Positions 38,901-53,022 are shown, counted from the stretch's first letter. The stretch is 64,000 nt of DNA from Crotophaga sulcirostris (GCA_013397455.1 VYZB01000014.1:432509-496508); one strand, 5' to 3'. Notes: generated by a model from the sequence alone, not told the origin. Numbers and translations: made by a program.

Positions 38901-41900
38901 GGCTAAACATCCATCTCTGGTGTCAGCTATGGAAGGCAGTAAACGTGAGCTGCCCAGTGCACCCAGACAAAACAGCAAGCAAAGAATTGGTACCAATATA
39001 GATTTGCTTTCCTGGCTGCCTCCTTCTAGCTTTTGAACTCAGGCATTTCATTTTAACAACTGGTGCTTTAGCTATCTTGGCATTATCACCTATGGATAGC
39101 AACTCAGAGAAGCAAGTAAATAAAACTCTTAAACATTTTAGGTCAGATACTTATTTTATGCTCAGTTTTGAGGATGACTGGTCATTACAAAGAGCTTGCA
39201 TTACACAAATGCTAGATGATGTGCTACTGGTCATATTTATATCAACATGACAGTCCAGAATATGAAATGCAATATGAATCAATGCACCGAAAAACAACAA
39301 GTCAAACATAAATAATAGGTCTCAGGTTGAAGACAAGACAGTGCTGGTTTATATGTAACAGTCCTTGGAAAGAAGTTACATTATTCATCTATGACGACAT
39401 TTAAAAAAAAAATTTAAGTTAATAGTTAACACTCCAATGTGAGTAATTTGTTTTGCTTTTACCTTTCAAATAAAATTCTCATTAGTGGACTACTATTTAA
39501 TAGCAGTGCTTTTAAAGAGCATGCAAATGTCATGCATGTCCCATGTCTGTGCAAGATAAATACAGAACAACCCCATGACCAGAAGAATGGTGCGTTTTAA
39601 TAAAGAATTTAGGATACTGTCAGTCACAGTCCTTTGCCAGGAACATCATGCTGAGAGGCCAGCAGAGATCCCCAGACTAAGCAGGAGCTGGGGCTGCCAG
39701 AATAGTCCAGATCTGAACTCTTTGAGAAGGATTAGGTCTTCCTCTGAGCCACAAGAAAGAATGCAATACAGCTCCTTATGAGAATCAGTAAAGTCTGTCC
39801 AAAACCACACAAAAAACATTATATTTCTCAAAACTAGAAGCAAGACACAAGCAATTATGGCTAGGTGCATGCACAGTTTAGAAAAAAGAACTCATCAACC
39901 ACAAATAATCCACTGTAGGTAACCCAGCTGCATTTATTCAACCTGATTGAGCAGAAAAAAGCATTATTAAAAGCATTAAGACATCCCATCCTGAGATTTA
40001 TTTGTATGGAACCTGCTGGTGGGTGAGATCATGTAAGAATTGATTTTTCCGCCTTACTTAAAAAATAAGGTTACGTAGAGACTGAAAATCATTATCTGAG
40101 GTGTTCAGAAAGTCTTAAGCAAAACTAAAGCATAGCTACAATTCCCCTTGTGCATGTCTACATCTGATCAAGAGCTGGTAAAAGTTGTTGTAATGGAGAA
40201 ACTGCCAAATACTTTTTTTTTAATTTTAATTTTCACAGTATACCGCCTATTTTGAAGATGCTGGGATTAATATTAATTCATTTACTAACTAGGTCAATAA
40301 AAATTGCTGTAGTCAAGAGCTCTATTAGAAGTCTGTAATGTTACCTTAATTGAGGAAAACTAATAGAGTTATTTTGGAAGTTTTCCATGAAATTAATATT
40401 GTAGCATTTTAGTGGATGTCTTAAACATTTTAAACAGACACATTTTCAATAACAAACCTAATAATAGAATTAAAACAAATCAAAATAATTACTTTCTCTA
40501 AGAGCAAGTATTTACATTTCAAGCATCTTAATGAAGTTTATTCTTAAGATATTTTAGAAACAATGCTCATTATTCAACATTGTGAAGTGGGAATTGCCTA
40601 TCTGGCATGCAAGCACAGAAGATCTGCCAATTTGCAACTACTGCAGCATTTACTTGGAGCCTCTTTGTCTAAACCACTTTGCATGGCAGCCATCCAGAAC
40701 TTTGACCTGCGATACAATCCACCTCCTTGTCAAGAGCCCTCCTTGTTGGAAAGCATTAAACTCACCCAGCAACCCAGTAGTAAAAAAATAAAAACACAAA
40801 AATCTAGGAAATCCACAAGGCAGATAACTGTAAGAAAAGTTTTTTATCAGTTGTCTGCTCAAACCATGCTTCCCTGGGCATTTCAGCACTTACACTCATG
40901 CCCTTCATTTGCTCCAGGTTAGCCTGTACTCCCTATTGCAGTAGCTAACTGCTTACTGACAGTCTATGCGTATGCACAGCTGAATGAAATCTGTTTCAAT
41001 TGGTTTGTAGAGTTAAAATATCCACCAGGCAACACCAACGGGCTTAGTTTGAGCCTTAGAGGGCTGTCACAGTCTGAGATGCAGCAGGTCTTCAAGGTGC
41101 TAGAAATGGCACATCCTGGAACACCAAGAACAGCACTGGAGGCAAGGCTTTGGTAAACTCTTCCAGGTCACAGGATAATAAGGGATGGTGTGCATAGAGG
41201 AAAGGGAAGCCCTGAGCTGACAGAAGGGTACTGAAGCAAGCTTACCTTCCTATTGAACTACATAGGCTTCTGATTCTGCTCCTAAATGAACAAGCTGATG
41301 AAACCACTGTATATTAAATATCTAATGACTGTAGACAGGCAATTGAAATTAATGCTTTTGGAGTTTAATTGCCCTATGATCATTATCACTGGTCTTAGAT
41401 TAGAAGGGTACATTTTCTTGACATCAGAGTTTTATAATAAACGGCGTCACCAGCTCTGGTTTTGTACACCAGGATAACACACATGTCCCCCTCCAAAGGG
41501 ATCAAAACCTCATGTCACACCCCAATCTTCCTTAACTCCATCATGCAGGGGCAGGTTGGCACAAAGTGCAGCCTGTGGAAACAGAACTTGCCACAAGAAT
41601 CAGCACAGCTTCTGGGCTGGGCAACTTCATCAAAACCATAGCTCCTTTGTGCCAGTCTTGCCATCCTAGCACTGACTTCCACAACGGAAATAGTGGATTA
41701 TACAAAAGTGATTTGTCATTGTGCAATCAATAGTGATAACCAGATTTTGCTTCTTGTTACCGAAGTTAAGTTGGAATAGATATTGGCAGAGGTATAATAT
41801 CACATAACTGCTGCCAACTCTAGAAGGTTTTTCCCCCCCTCTCTGAAATAGCTTGCCAGGGAGTTAAAGCCCTTCCACAGAAACTGGCAGCACTGCAGCA

Positions 41901-43784
41901 TTCAGAGAACAGACAAGAGCACTGGAAACGATTTCAACCATTACCTTACCAGACACATTAAAGAACTGGATCCAAAAGCCATAAAAGCTCCAGGAAACTT
42001 CAAGTCTATAATGAAGTTTGCCTCAGGCTCCACGTCCCAAATGGCCATCTCTAGTTTTGGTATTCATGTTTGCTTAAATTACAAAATGCCCTTTCATTCC
42101 AGAGAATCTTATCAGAAAATTGATCTCTCATATAAAACTCTTCATCCACCGTAAAGTCCTTCCAGGAGCTTTATGGTTTCCTATCATTCTTTTCAAAACC
42201 ATCTGGAAACTGGAAAATATGCTGATACTGTTACTATGTTAAAAAGAATGGTTAAGTAAAAGAAAAATACAGTTCAACTGTTTGCAAATATCCAGCCTTT
42301 TCTAGTTTCTTTGGCAAAAATGACAAAGGTTAATAAGAAATAGGTGAAACAAAGAATCTGGGATGACAATTATTTACAGAAGTACCTATCTGAACATTAT
42401 CTCACTCAGTCTCTTATTTATAAGACCTACAACTGTGCTCCCTATGTATTTAAATTAAATTATCTAATGCAAATGTTATATATGAGCAGCTCAGCATGAT
42501 ATCGTATTCTAACAACACACCCTATTCCACGTAAAAGCAGATTGCTAGTTCTGGGATTGTAAACGTGTCAAACAACAATTTTATTGCTTTGCAGGTAGCA
42601 GAACACCCAATGCTTTTGTTCCCAAATGGTGATTGAGTGATAGTTTTTAATATTGTCTAATGATCACAAACACGTGGAGTCCTGTGTTCACATCTGGTTT
42701 ATGGGTGAAGTTGCACACAGAACCTACTCACAAAGCAAATAACCCTGTCCTCCTAAAGCTGGAATTAATAGAACAAGCACACACTCTATTACTGAAGTAA
42801 AGGTATGCTGCAAATGTTTCTAGGTCTGTTTAGTGTGGGGTAACTGCTGAACAGATCCCTTTCTGAAAAAAGTGCTTAGAAGTCAACCTCTGAAGAGGGG
42901 AAGACAGTTTATCAGGAACACTGGAGTAGCCAAACAACCACAAAACTAAATTCCATAATTCACAGCATGGCACAACTTTCCCAGTAGACAAGGAGCTGAG
43001 CCAGTACTACCTGATGTTCAAGTAAGCTCAAGACCTTCTCCTAGAGGCAGAAACACTGTGTTGGTTATTCTATCCATATGGCTCATTTTTCAGCAATAAG
43101 CATCACTTAAATCCCGAAGGTTATCAAGAAATCTCCTTGGTCAGAGCCACGTATCACTTCGAGACCTCCTTCTACAAAACTGTATTAAAGAGGCTCCATT
43201 GAGGAGTTTCCAGCCTTTTCACATTTATTCCAGGATCTCAGAAATAACACTAACGTACATTTTTCCTTTAAAATGTTTTTCTTTGTTCTATCTTTTTTTT
43301 TTCCCCTGAGTGGCTGGACTTTTTCCTAGATGCTTAGATCTTTCCAGATGTGTGCTCACAGCCCTGTTACGGGTAAGATCTCCACGGAAGTCATCACCCT
43401 TCTCAAGGCAGAGCAACAACTCTGCTCAGGGCTGAGCACATGCAAACAAGTCCTCCTCACTTCTGGCATATCCCATCACATCCCTCAGGTCAACTCACAG
43501 CTTTTGCTGGGACATTCTAGAAGGAACAGGAAACTCTTAAGCCCTGGGGCTGCAGAAACTGCTGCACTGCAGAGATGCAAAGGATGGAAAGGAATTTATT
43601 GCAATTGTTTAAACAGAGACCAAGGGCACTCTGGCCACTTCGCAAACATTTACAGGGGAACCATCTTGTGCCCAAGAAGCCTGTGAAATCTAGATGAAGG
43701 ATGAAACCATGAATCTCCACTCTAACACTGAGATACTGAAGGAAATTCTCTGAGCAGGAGACGTACAGAAGGCCTGTTCATCAC
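29981..43784. other. No supported gene; AT-rich non-coding DNA
   Basis: About 13.8 kb without a recognised gene or transposon. A moderately GC-rich patch lies at 30000-30260. Just after it is a strong plus-strand acceptor-like tract (TTTCTTTTTTCTTCTTC through TTTTTTAG, ending at 30312) with no partner donor. Stretches at 33110-33360 and 35430-35700 look like possible conserved non-coding elements. An A14 run lies at 37488-37501. Open frames up to 151 codons (32585-33040) have no start, splice or composition support. Confidence 0.45.
37488..37501 (+). repeat. A14 homopolymer tract
   Basis: A run of 14 A preceded by TAGCAAG and followed by GAGCTG. There is no recognisable retroposed body upstream and no duplication flanking it, so its origin is unclear. 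Confidence 0.9.
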
Positions 43785-44264
43785 TCATAGAATCATAGAA
43801 CGCTTTGGGTTGGAAGGAACCTTTACAGGTCATCTAGTCCAGGTCCCCTGCAGGAGCAGGGGCATCATTAACTTGATCAGGTTGCTCAAAGGCCCATCCA
43901 ATCTGACCTTGAATGACTCTAGGGATGGGGCATCCCCTATCTCCTGGACAACCTGTTCCAGTGTTTCACCACCCTCATCAAAGAATTTCTTCTTTATATC
44001 CAGTCTAAATCTACCTTCCCTTAGCTTAAAACCATTACTCCTTGTCCTGTCACAACAGGCTTTGCTAAAAAAGCCCCTCCCCAGCTTTTCAGTAGCCCTT
44101 TTCAATACTGGAAGGCCACTATAAAGTGCAGCCTTCTCTTCTCCAGGTTGATCAACCTCAACTCTCAGCCTGTCCTCACATGGGAGGTGCTCCAGCCCTG
44201 GGATCATCTTCATGGCCTCCTCTGGATCCACTCCAACAGCTCCAACTCCACACACACCAAAGAT
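43785..44264 (-). mobile_element. CR1 LINE, 5'-truncated, minus strand
   Basis: On the minus strand this reads the end of CR1 ORF2, a 3' UTR and a tail TTCTATGATTCTATGA at its low-coordinate end (43785-43800). The plus-strand text contains the diagnostic avian CR1 phrase around GGGTTGGAAGGAACCTTTAC. The copy is about 0.48 kb long. The 5' boundary is placed near 44264, where similarity fades; it could extend to about 44330. Confidence 0.92.
43830..44255 (-). pseudogene. CR1 ORF2 C-terminal remnant
   Basis: A 141-codon open frame containing CR1 ORF2 terminal blocks such as EEAMKMIPGLEHLPCEDRLR and REGRFRLDIKKKFFDEGGET, followed by the conserved ESFKVRLDGPLSNL end. Unlike the 19 kb copy this stretch has no internal stop. 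It reads past the normal ORF2 end into the 3' UTR. It lacks the polymerase and endonuclease domains entirely, so it is a fossil. Confidence 0.85.
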
Positions 44265-44981
44265 CTCAACTCATCAATGCTCTTGCACCTGGGCCACACA
44301 AGTGCATTATAAAGACCTACCAAAGCAAGCAAGCTTAAGCACACCAGTACAGACTTAGCCAAGTGCTGCAGAGCCACAGGCTCTGAGGTCCTCTCCCAGC
44401 CCTCAAAGCATGTATTTCAGACAAGTTTCAGAAGAGAAATAAAGTGTGACTAATTGTATGAAAATGATAGAGAACAACCTTCAGCATCATGAAAACTGTC
44501 ACAAGTCTATCTTTTTCTGAAAGAGCAGGGCAAGACTGCTCTTCCCCCTCAGCAGCCAATAGCCCTTACAGTGTAGTGCCTTCTACGGAGACCAGATTTC
44601 TTAAAATCCCAAAATGCCATAGCAGAGATTTGGATGAGACTCAGCATCTCTGTCCTCTAGACCCTAACATATGCATATATTCCCTTTCAAGCTCTCACCC
44701 CTGCAATTAATTGAAGAGACATATATTTTAACAAACCAGTTAACTGAACAGAGCTACGCTGCAAAATTTAAGAAATTTGCCACATTTATATACATAGTAA
44801 TGAGATCAATTACTTTCAGCTCATGTAGACATATTGAGAACTAATGAGGTACTTAAAACGTGCATGGAGAAAGTCTACTTTCTATTTCCATGCTGTAACT
44901 TAGAGCTTGTTAGGGATTTAGCTCTTTATCAGTTTGAGCTATGGCACTTACATTGATAGAAGGCCTTTAGCTGTGGCTCCC

Positions 44982-45011
44982 AACTGCATTAAAAAGTCTT
45001 TTAATGCAGTT
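44982..45011. repeat. Perfect inverted repeat, 13-bp arms, 4-base loop
   Basis: AACTGCATTAAAA at 44982-44994 is exactly complementary in reverse to 44999-45011, separated by AGTC. Pairing stops immediately outside the arms. No transposon end is seen around it, and the stem is too short for a microRNA precursor. Confidence 0.9.
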
Positions 45012-47328
45012 TTGTAGTGGCATACATCTCATTACAGTGCAAAAATGAGCAAACACTGAAGACCACGTTGTGGGAAAATACTTTGTCTGAGAACACGGCA
45101 AGCAGAAAACTCATCCTTTGAAGAGTAACATCCACCTCACTCATAATTTAGCTAAGTAATCCAGAGACCTTTATAATAAGGAAACCTTTATAGTTTTTAA
45201 AGCTATTAAAAAAAACCTGTAAAGGTAAAGTGCCAAATTCCAGAAGTGTTATCTTTATTGGTCACTTTTAACAACAAAATTCTCTTTCTTCCAATACAAA
45301 ACACAGTGGTAATGTATTTCTTCAAAGAAATTGCACTGAGAGAACATCTACAACATGCTACACTTCATACGCTGAGCTCTAGGTTATTTCCTGGGAAGCC
45401 AATTTTCAGGCAGCGATTTCAACATCTGAGCACAGCCTCAGATACAGCTCCAGGCACATCCAAAGTTTCTCATTAAGCTAGACACGCAATGAAATGCTGA
45501 AAGTTGTTTAAGAGTGAGGAGAACAGGGATATAGATATTGTAAAGGTATGAGAAAGAACAGAAAGAAGTGGAGAAACCTTTGACTCCGGCATGGAGAGTT
45601 ACAAGAAAAGTCAGCCCACGATAGCCTCACCATACAGCAGGTCCCCATGCCTGCCTTCTGCACAAGACTGCTGACCAAGCCACAGCAAAGCTTTAAATCC
45701 TGCTATTTAGCAGATAAAATCAGCTTCTTTTTAAATATAGCTCTGACCATTCTGCCTATCAGACCTGTTATGTTATTTCCCTGGCCTAGATATTGAATAG
45801 CACCCTAGGTATGCAATAGCCCACAGCCATCAGGAGCCTTCCAGGTCAGGACATTCCTTCCCTGGGAACAGGGACTCCTTATCCACAGAGGGAACACCAC
45901 TACATAGGCATCTCATCTTGGCTCCCCTAGGGCCACTAAGGTTATGGGGGACAGCACAGTCTGACCTGGAGCTCCTGGTTTCCAAAATGCACAAAATATC
46001 CTTTTGCAGCTCTGAGTCTGAAGCCTCCATTTTCTTCCTTCAGTTAAAATGGCTTAACAATTTTACCCGTGCAGCTGCTATTCTATTTCAAAATTCCCAC
46101 TTACAATGAGCGAGCATCCACCAGGACAGCGCTGCTTCAAACACGAAGCGAGTCCTGGATGCAAGGCTCAAAGCAGGAGCCACCTCCATATGGAGCAGAG
46201 AATTTCAGATCTGACCTTCTCCTACTAAAGTGATGGAAAGAGAAAAAACACTTACCCCACCACAACGAAGTGAAACAACCTCCAGGTAGTATGAGAACAG
46301 CAGCAAAGACTGAAGCTGCTGAAAGAGGATTTAAATAGTGGCTCTGGATTCAGCTGTGATCCAAATGGATTCACCTGCCTTCAGCAGAGCCCTGATTACC
46401 CAGCCTGACGCAAGGGCAAGCAGGTCTGCTATTGTGAGGCTGCAAAGCAATTTATTTCCTGACTGGCTCCAGCTGTGGGCACACCTCATGGCTGATGCTC
46501 CCCACCCACACCACAGCTGCCCCTGGGTTTTTCATCAACCACCTGAAAGAAGAACAGATTCTTCCCCTTTGAGGTCAAACCAGTTGTCTGGGATTTTGTG
46601 GGTTTAGAGATGACCATCAGGACCATCAGTTTAGAGTGAGAAGTGGGAGCAGGTACCTGTGTCCACCAGCTTCCCTTCCCTGCAGGAGATTATAACCTGC
46701 AGAGTCGGGGAGAAGACGACAGCTACAGGCTATGCCTGGCTTTGGTCCTTCTTACACTCAGTATGCACGTGCTCACAGGCAGTACGTTGAGGCTGAATAT
46801 ACTGCTTTCTGTAGAACTGATCATACATTTGCTTGTCATTACAGTGCCTATAAGTAAATACAGACAAATAAATAAGAATACTTAGCACTTTAAGCCCATT
46901 AAAGCATTGGCAAAGTTTCACATGAGATAGTCTTTAAAGCTTGATGTATGGCAATAAAATTAGTTCAGAAAGAGACAGCTGCATAAAAACAATGTATGCC
47001 TTCACATAAAACTGTGAAAAATATTTTGACTGGCACAGATTTTAAGGTAGGCTTATTTATTGGAGCTATGCTTCAGTAATTTACAAAATACAGAATCTGA
47101 TAAACAGGAGCATCAGATGCTCGTGGAGAGGAAGTCCAATGCGTACTGATTTCAGCTGATGAGTTTGGAATCACATTAGGCTCACATCAAAGATTTATAT
47201 CCAATGTTGGGGGATGATCATGCTTTACAGAAATTGACAGCTGACAAAGTAAAATTAAAAATAAGTGGAGTAGAAACATTATCTAAAAATATAATATGAA
47301 AAGACTAGTTAATAACTAAAGATTAGTT

Positions 47329-47386
47329 CTTTTAAAAAATCTAGGAGCATCTAGTTTGAATTAAAACTAGATATATTTTTTAAAAG
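47329..47386. repeat. Two-part hairpin, 12-bp and 9-bp stems
   Basis: Outer arms CTTTTAAAAAAT (47329-47340) and ATTTTTTAAAAG (47375-47386) are perfectly complementary. After an asymmetric internal loop (8 and 2 bases), inner arms ATCTAGTTT (47349-47357) and AAACTAGAT (47364-47372) also pair perfectly around a GAATTA loop. All arms are AT-rich, so thermal stability is modest. No surrounding mobile element is recognised. Confidence 0.88.
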
Positions 47387-50300
47387 GTGCTTCTTGATGA
47401 CATGTCTCAGAAAAAACATACAATCTGTGTCTCTGATCCTGTTAGCAGTAATAGAAAACACTTTCCCAGAGAGTGATGTAAAAGAAAAACAGATTCATGG
47501 CAGCCTCCACTCCTTATTTATAGCTTTATGCAATTTTTATCTCATATCCTTCTTCCTGTCCTTTAATTGAAAAGCAGAATTTATACCTAAGAGCAACGGT
47601 GCAATGAGAGATGGTGCCTGTAGATTGCACTTGAGTCTCTAAAGTGAACTGAGTCACATGAATGATGCAGTGTTCCAGTTTTGGTGTGCTCTTTGCTATC
47701 TGGTTAAGGACCCACAGCAGGAGGCTTTGCCAGCTCTTTCTTACCCTGTTTTAAAGTGGTGACTGTAACGGACTCAACTCACACAGGCCAAAGAAAAGAG
47801 GACATCTTACTCTCTGGAAATCATAAAATGAGACAGAAACTTCATATTTTTAAACAAATATTAAAGGTGTAAGTCTTTTGACAAGACCATGGGCTTAAGA
47901 AAATAGATTGCTTTACCTCTTCCTATCAGACTGAAAGTTTCAAACAGTCAGTGACCATTTGTATGGGCTCTCCACTGAGGCCTGGACCACTACCAAGCCT
48001 GCCTTGCGTGAGGAAGGTCCTGTTCAGGCATCCTCTTAGCTGTCCATATCATAAATTCTTATTACAATGTGCAGTCACACTGAAGTCCATTTATGTTCTG
48101 GCATGTATATACACGTTAATTCAGCTCATATTCCTCTAATAGCACAAATTAACTGCTCTCTGAAGAATTTTACACCACCTCATTTCTAAGGGTTTCTCCT
48201 GAAAGCGCACTGAAAAGGTCAACAACGTGATCAAACGCTACCCTGTTCAACATGCTTTGAAGATTACAATTACATATAATTTGAAGTTGTTTCAATTAGC
48301 ACATATTGTAAGTTTTCCATTCTGTGAATTAATAAGATCCTTTTGTATTTATTTACCCTGTCAAACATGTGCAAATACAACCCAACTGCTGCTGTTAAGG
48401 GACCAGTTCAGCTCAGGGAGGACAACGGGATGTCACCATTATTTGGTATTTTTCTCAGACAAAGATCTCCTTCTCCCTGAAAGTTTACCCCCAGTGTTGC
48501 AGCCTGATGAGGACTCTTGGGCAGAAAACGTATACCAATGAGCTGCTACTTAATGCCCCAGGCATTAGTAGTACTTTTTTTTCATGAAAACATGCTAATG
48601 TGAGGCAAAAATACCAAAGTATCGGGTATTCCATGGTGACCGCTGTACAGAGCCACTAAGAGAAGGAGCAGCACAAAACAAATGCATTTTTGAGTCTGCC
48701 AGAAGGCACATTTTTCTCATTCAGAAGGGTACAGATAACAGATTAGTATTCCAGGTATTGGCTGATTTTCAGCTCTTCTCTGAGAGCTACACATGCACTT
48801 GTACCCCAGAGAGCAATATAAGAGCAAGACTGTCAAGCTTCATCTTCACTGTAGACTAATTACAAAACCTAGGAGCCTAGTTCACAAACCAGGCTTCCTT
48901 TGCTGCCTATCCACACTGCCTATGTATCTTCACAATATGGGGGATATTTTATTATGGTAAGAGAGATGCCCAGTTTCTAGGTCTCTCTGAAACAGCAAAA
49001 CAGGGCAGTGACACTATTTGCAGCACCATCAGGAGGAAAAGCTGGCAATGTGCTAAGTTTACCTCATATTAATTTCCTGCTGAAATCACAACAACAATTA
49101 GTTTGTTGATCTGAAGTTTGCCTAGGTCACAAATGTAAAAAGAAGAAAACATTTTAAAAAAAGGGAAAAGCCGTAATGGTGAAATCAAGGTTTGGTTTTC
49201 ATCTCTTGGTACAGGATCTCTCTCCAAAACAAACATACTCGACTTTGACTGAACGCTCGTTGCTCTCAGGAAGATTTGATTACTTTCCAAACACAAGAAG
49301 GAAGCATCATTCCTCAAAAATCTGTCTTCTAGAGTATACCTGGGGCTTTCACATCACCATTCATTTAGGGTAGCAACTCACAACATTGCTAGTCCCACAG
49401 CAGCATCGTATCAAACTTCATTTAGAGAATGGCTCATATCTAGGTCTGTCTCCTGACTGAGTATGCCCAAAACTGCCTGGAGAGCTAATGACTAGTTTAA
49501 TGATCAGATTTTAATATTCTTGAGCTGCCACCACATCGACCCTTTCACTGGATTGGATTCACACATACCCTACAGAGCCATTTGTGTATCCACTTGTAAA
49601 TCAGGCACGTTCTTTGCCCATTTGCTCGCGGTCTTGGATGCAGTACGTCTTTGGAACACAAAGAGCTAGTTATAAATAACAATAAAAAGCCTTTTTTTCC
49701 TCATTCAGATTTTCCTTGAACCTACATTCATTTAGCATATACGAGGCTTCCATATCTCAGCTTGAAGAATTACAAATGTATTATCGAGTACTGGTAAAAC
49801 TCTTTAGAGTTGTTTACATTCCTTACATTCACATCCAACTGAACCACGTCTCTTTTTGTAGGACCTGCCTTCCTCCATCAGTGGTATCAATATAACAATC
49901 CCTCACCACCAAGGGAAACCTGTGTTAGGTCTCTCAGTAGAATTGTTTCATTAAATCCTTCTTTATTTCCCTGAAAATTCAGGAAAAAGTGAAATTTCGT
50001 TCATTGCTCAGCTACAACCAACTGTGATGCAACTTCTAATTGACCTTGACATTTGAGAACTTCATAAGATGGCAAATTACTAAGAAGACCTATAAGTCAG
50101 CCAGGTTAAAAGAAGTCAAATAGTGAATAGCAGGAAGGGCAACGTATCCAACAGTATGTAAATTTGGAATTGTATTTAAGCCAACATATTGCATTATGCA
50201 TGAAAAGGTGAGTAATAGCAAATAGTTTAAGAAATTTGTCTACAATTAATGAATCCTAAATAGCTTTATTAATGTAGGTCAAATGCCATCTTCTTGTGGG

Positions 50301-53022
50301 AATTTGACATTTACTAATATGCCCCTGTATGAATTATTCACAGAAGATATATTTTATACATATACAAAATTGTATTGAGCATGTTCTTCACAAAGGCTGC
50401 ATTATACTTGTACTACAAAATCTACAGGGGCTACTTAATTTCTAATCCAGTAATCGTTAATTAAATAGTATTTAAATCATACTCTAATATATCTAAATCC
50501 AAATGTTATGCAGAATTAAGCAAAATATTATTTTATTTGTAGCCTGTAGCACAATGTCATCACCCATCACAGAGCAGGTATTCAAATTCTGTCTTTTGTT
50601 CTCATAAAATATAAACCTAGTATCAATTCCCACTGTGAAGAAAAACTATGATTAGTAATTAAATTACAGTGCATTAAACTTACTTAACTTAAGTTCACCA
50701 GCTGGGAAAATTCTATGCCTCTGGGCTTAGCAATAACTCCTAATCTTGCTGTTGCCTGTACCTATTTTTTAAAGTTGTATTATAATTTTCTTTATTGGAA
50801 TGTCATTAAAAATGCTAATGTCATTACTCCTGTTAATGCTTAAAACCAACACCATAATCCTGAATTTTAATTAGTAATTATAATTAATCATTATTTCATT
50901 AATGAAATGTTTAGTTGCTAATTGTCTTTGAGCACCTCAGTCCCTAGGCTTATAAGCATTTCACAACATTTAATTTCTCACAGTTTCTGATTAAGTTGAG
51001 CCATCAGCCGCATTCACTTTTAACACTTCCATGAGGTGCAGTACTTTGGGCCTTTTATTTACTATTTAGACCTGTTCAAATGGATGGCTTCAAGCCCTCA
51101 TTCGTGTTTCTTCAACGGAGAAACAAATGCCTCAGGTATGCAGCAGACAGCATAAAGGTATCTGGGAGGTAAAATCCATTCATCCAGGGCACTTTGCACC
51201 CTCTTTGCTGGAAGATCCTAATTTTCCACTGTCCCAACATCACACTGATGCAGTTTCACTCTCCTAACATTCAGCAAGACAAGGAATGGCTGAGATGAGC
51301 ACCTGTGCTCCCTGCCGAGGGTGGAGCAGGCGCCAGAGGGTCCCCTGGTCTGCACAGGCATGGGCAACCGTGACTCAACCATCACTTCTGAGGTGTGAGG
51401 ATCGTGGTAGTAGGACCACAAGCTCGTCTGGTTGGATGTAAGGACATGTAGATGTAATCAGCTTTTAGAACACCTGGCTCAACCCTAGAACGACTGCAAA
51501 GAGAAATGGGCCAGTGTGGCATCTGGGAGCAGCACACTGGAATGTTGAAAGCAAGAATGTAACGTGCAAAATTTTGCAACTTGTAACTTATAGAACCACT
51601 ATAAACATGTCTACCAGAGCTCTCTTGGGCTTAATTAAAAAGAGATGCTGGCTAGCCAATGGATGGGAAAAAACTCTACCTTTTGGAGTTGTTGGGGGGT
51701 TGGAGGGTACAAGAACCAAAGAATTCAAATTGAATGGATCAGTTTATGTGTGTGTGCTCTAAGCGAATGAACCTGTCACTGGCTGCACTGAACTTGGGCA
51801 AAACCGCAGGGGAATGAATCGAACTTCAACTCCCACCAGCCCAGTACCCATCTCCACCAGCGTGTGGTAGCAGGTCCCAAGGAAAGAACAGGTTGAGTAT
51901 ACACTGATACTTCCCCAAACTCTTCTCCCACTCTGGATTTCCTGCACTTTTTATAAATGCATGGATATTCATGGAAGTCTAAAAGTGATTAATAGTTATA
52001 CGTAAACTACAGACATGAGTAACATGCATTAGACATGTTCCTAAATACAATAAAAGAAAGCTTTAGGGATGATACCAAGTCACGGTGATAATTGTTTTTT
52101 GAAGCTGTGGGACTGTGTAACAACTGGCTCACTGATGAACAAATATATCATGGCTAACACTAATATACTAACCTTTAATTTATAAATGGAACTCAATATG
52201 GAGTGTAGCCAATTTGATCTACAAAAGGGGCAGTGAATCTCACAAGGAATGAGTGATATTCCGCATCGCCATTTCCTGAGCTAAGGTTCACTGTTACTGA
52301 CAGCCCGTGCAGCCCTTGCAGGAAACCTTATCTGGTCCACAGAGACACAACGCCCTCTGGGTATTTTTAATTTAATGTTCTGTGATAAGCCTGCATGCTT
52401 TCCCTAGGAAATTATGAGAACGAACAAGTGGACGCTGGCCAAAAAGGCTGGAAAGCTGGAGTTCTGCATTTATACTGGCATCACTGTTATGCTGAGCCAA
52501 TATTCACTACATAAAATCTTGGAAATTCAAAATAAGAATTAACCTGAAGGTTTGGTGAAAAACTAGTAATTATTTTCTGCACAGATCTTCTTATTCTAGA
52601 AGTAGTAAAATAACAGAAATACCTAGCATTTTTAAACCCATGTATTTTTTGGTGCAGCAATAAAACTGTATTCCTTTAAGTTACACAACTTAAGTGCCTA
52701 CTCATCTTGTGAATACACACACAGAGAGCATTCACAGGGGGGAAATACTTCTGTAAATTATTTTATGCTTATTTTACACTGAATATGCTTTAATAGGCCT
52801 AATCATACGCAGTCTGTCACAACGAAGGACACATTTTCTCCTCCTTTTCAGAACATGATGCTAGATATTTGATGGCTATCCAAGAGAGGTCAGTGAAAAT
52901 GTCTAGAAACATGGTGGGATTACATAAAAGAGGGCTGGATTTTGAAAGAGGGCACATTGTGCTCAGGGAGGGATCTCCCTCAGTTGGTGCTCACATCCAT
53001 TGGCACAAGCTGAAGTTGGATT

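Larger units (their letters stand above)
44265..53022. other. No supported gene; AT-rich non-coding DNA
   Basis: No transposon beyond the CR1 copy is recognised. Two hairpin-forming inverted repeats are listed separately (44982-45011 and 47329-47386). A local duplication of GACCATCAG lies at 46612-46629. The stretch 50640-51000 is very AT-rich and dense in TAATTA and ATTA words, typical of developmental enhancers, but nothing here proves function. Open frames up to about 104 codons look like chance. Confidence 0.45.
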
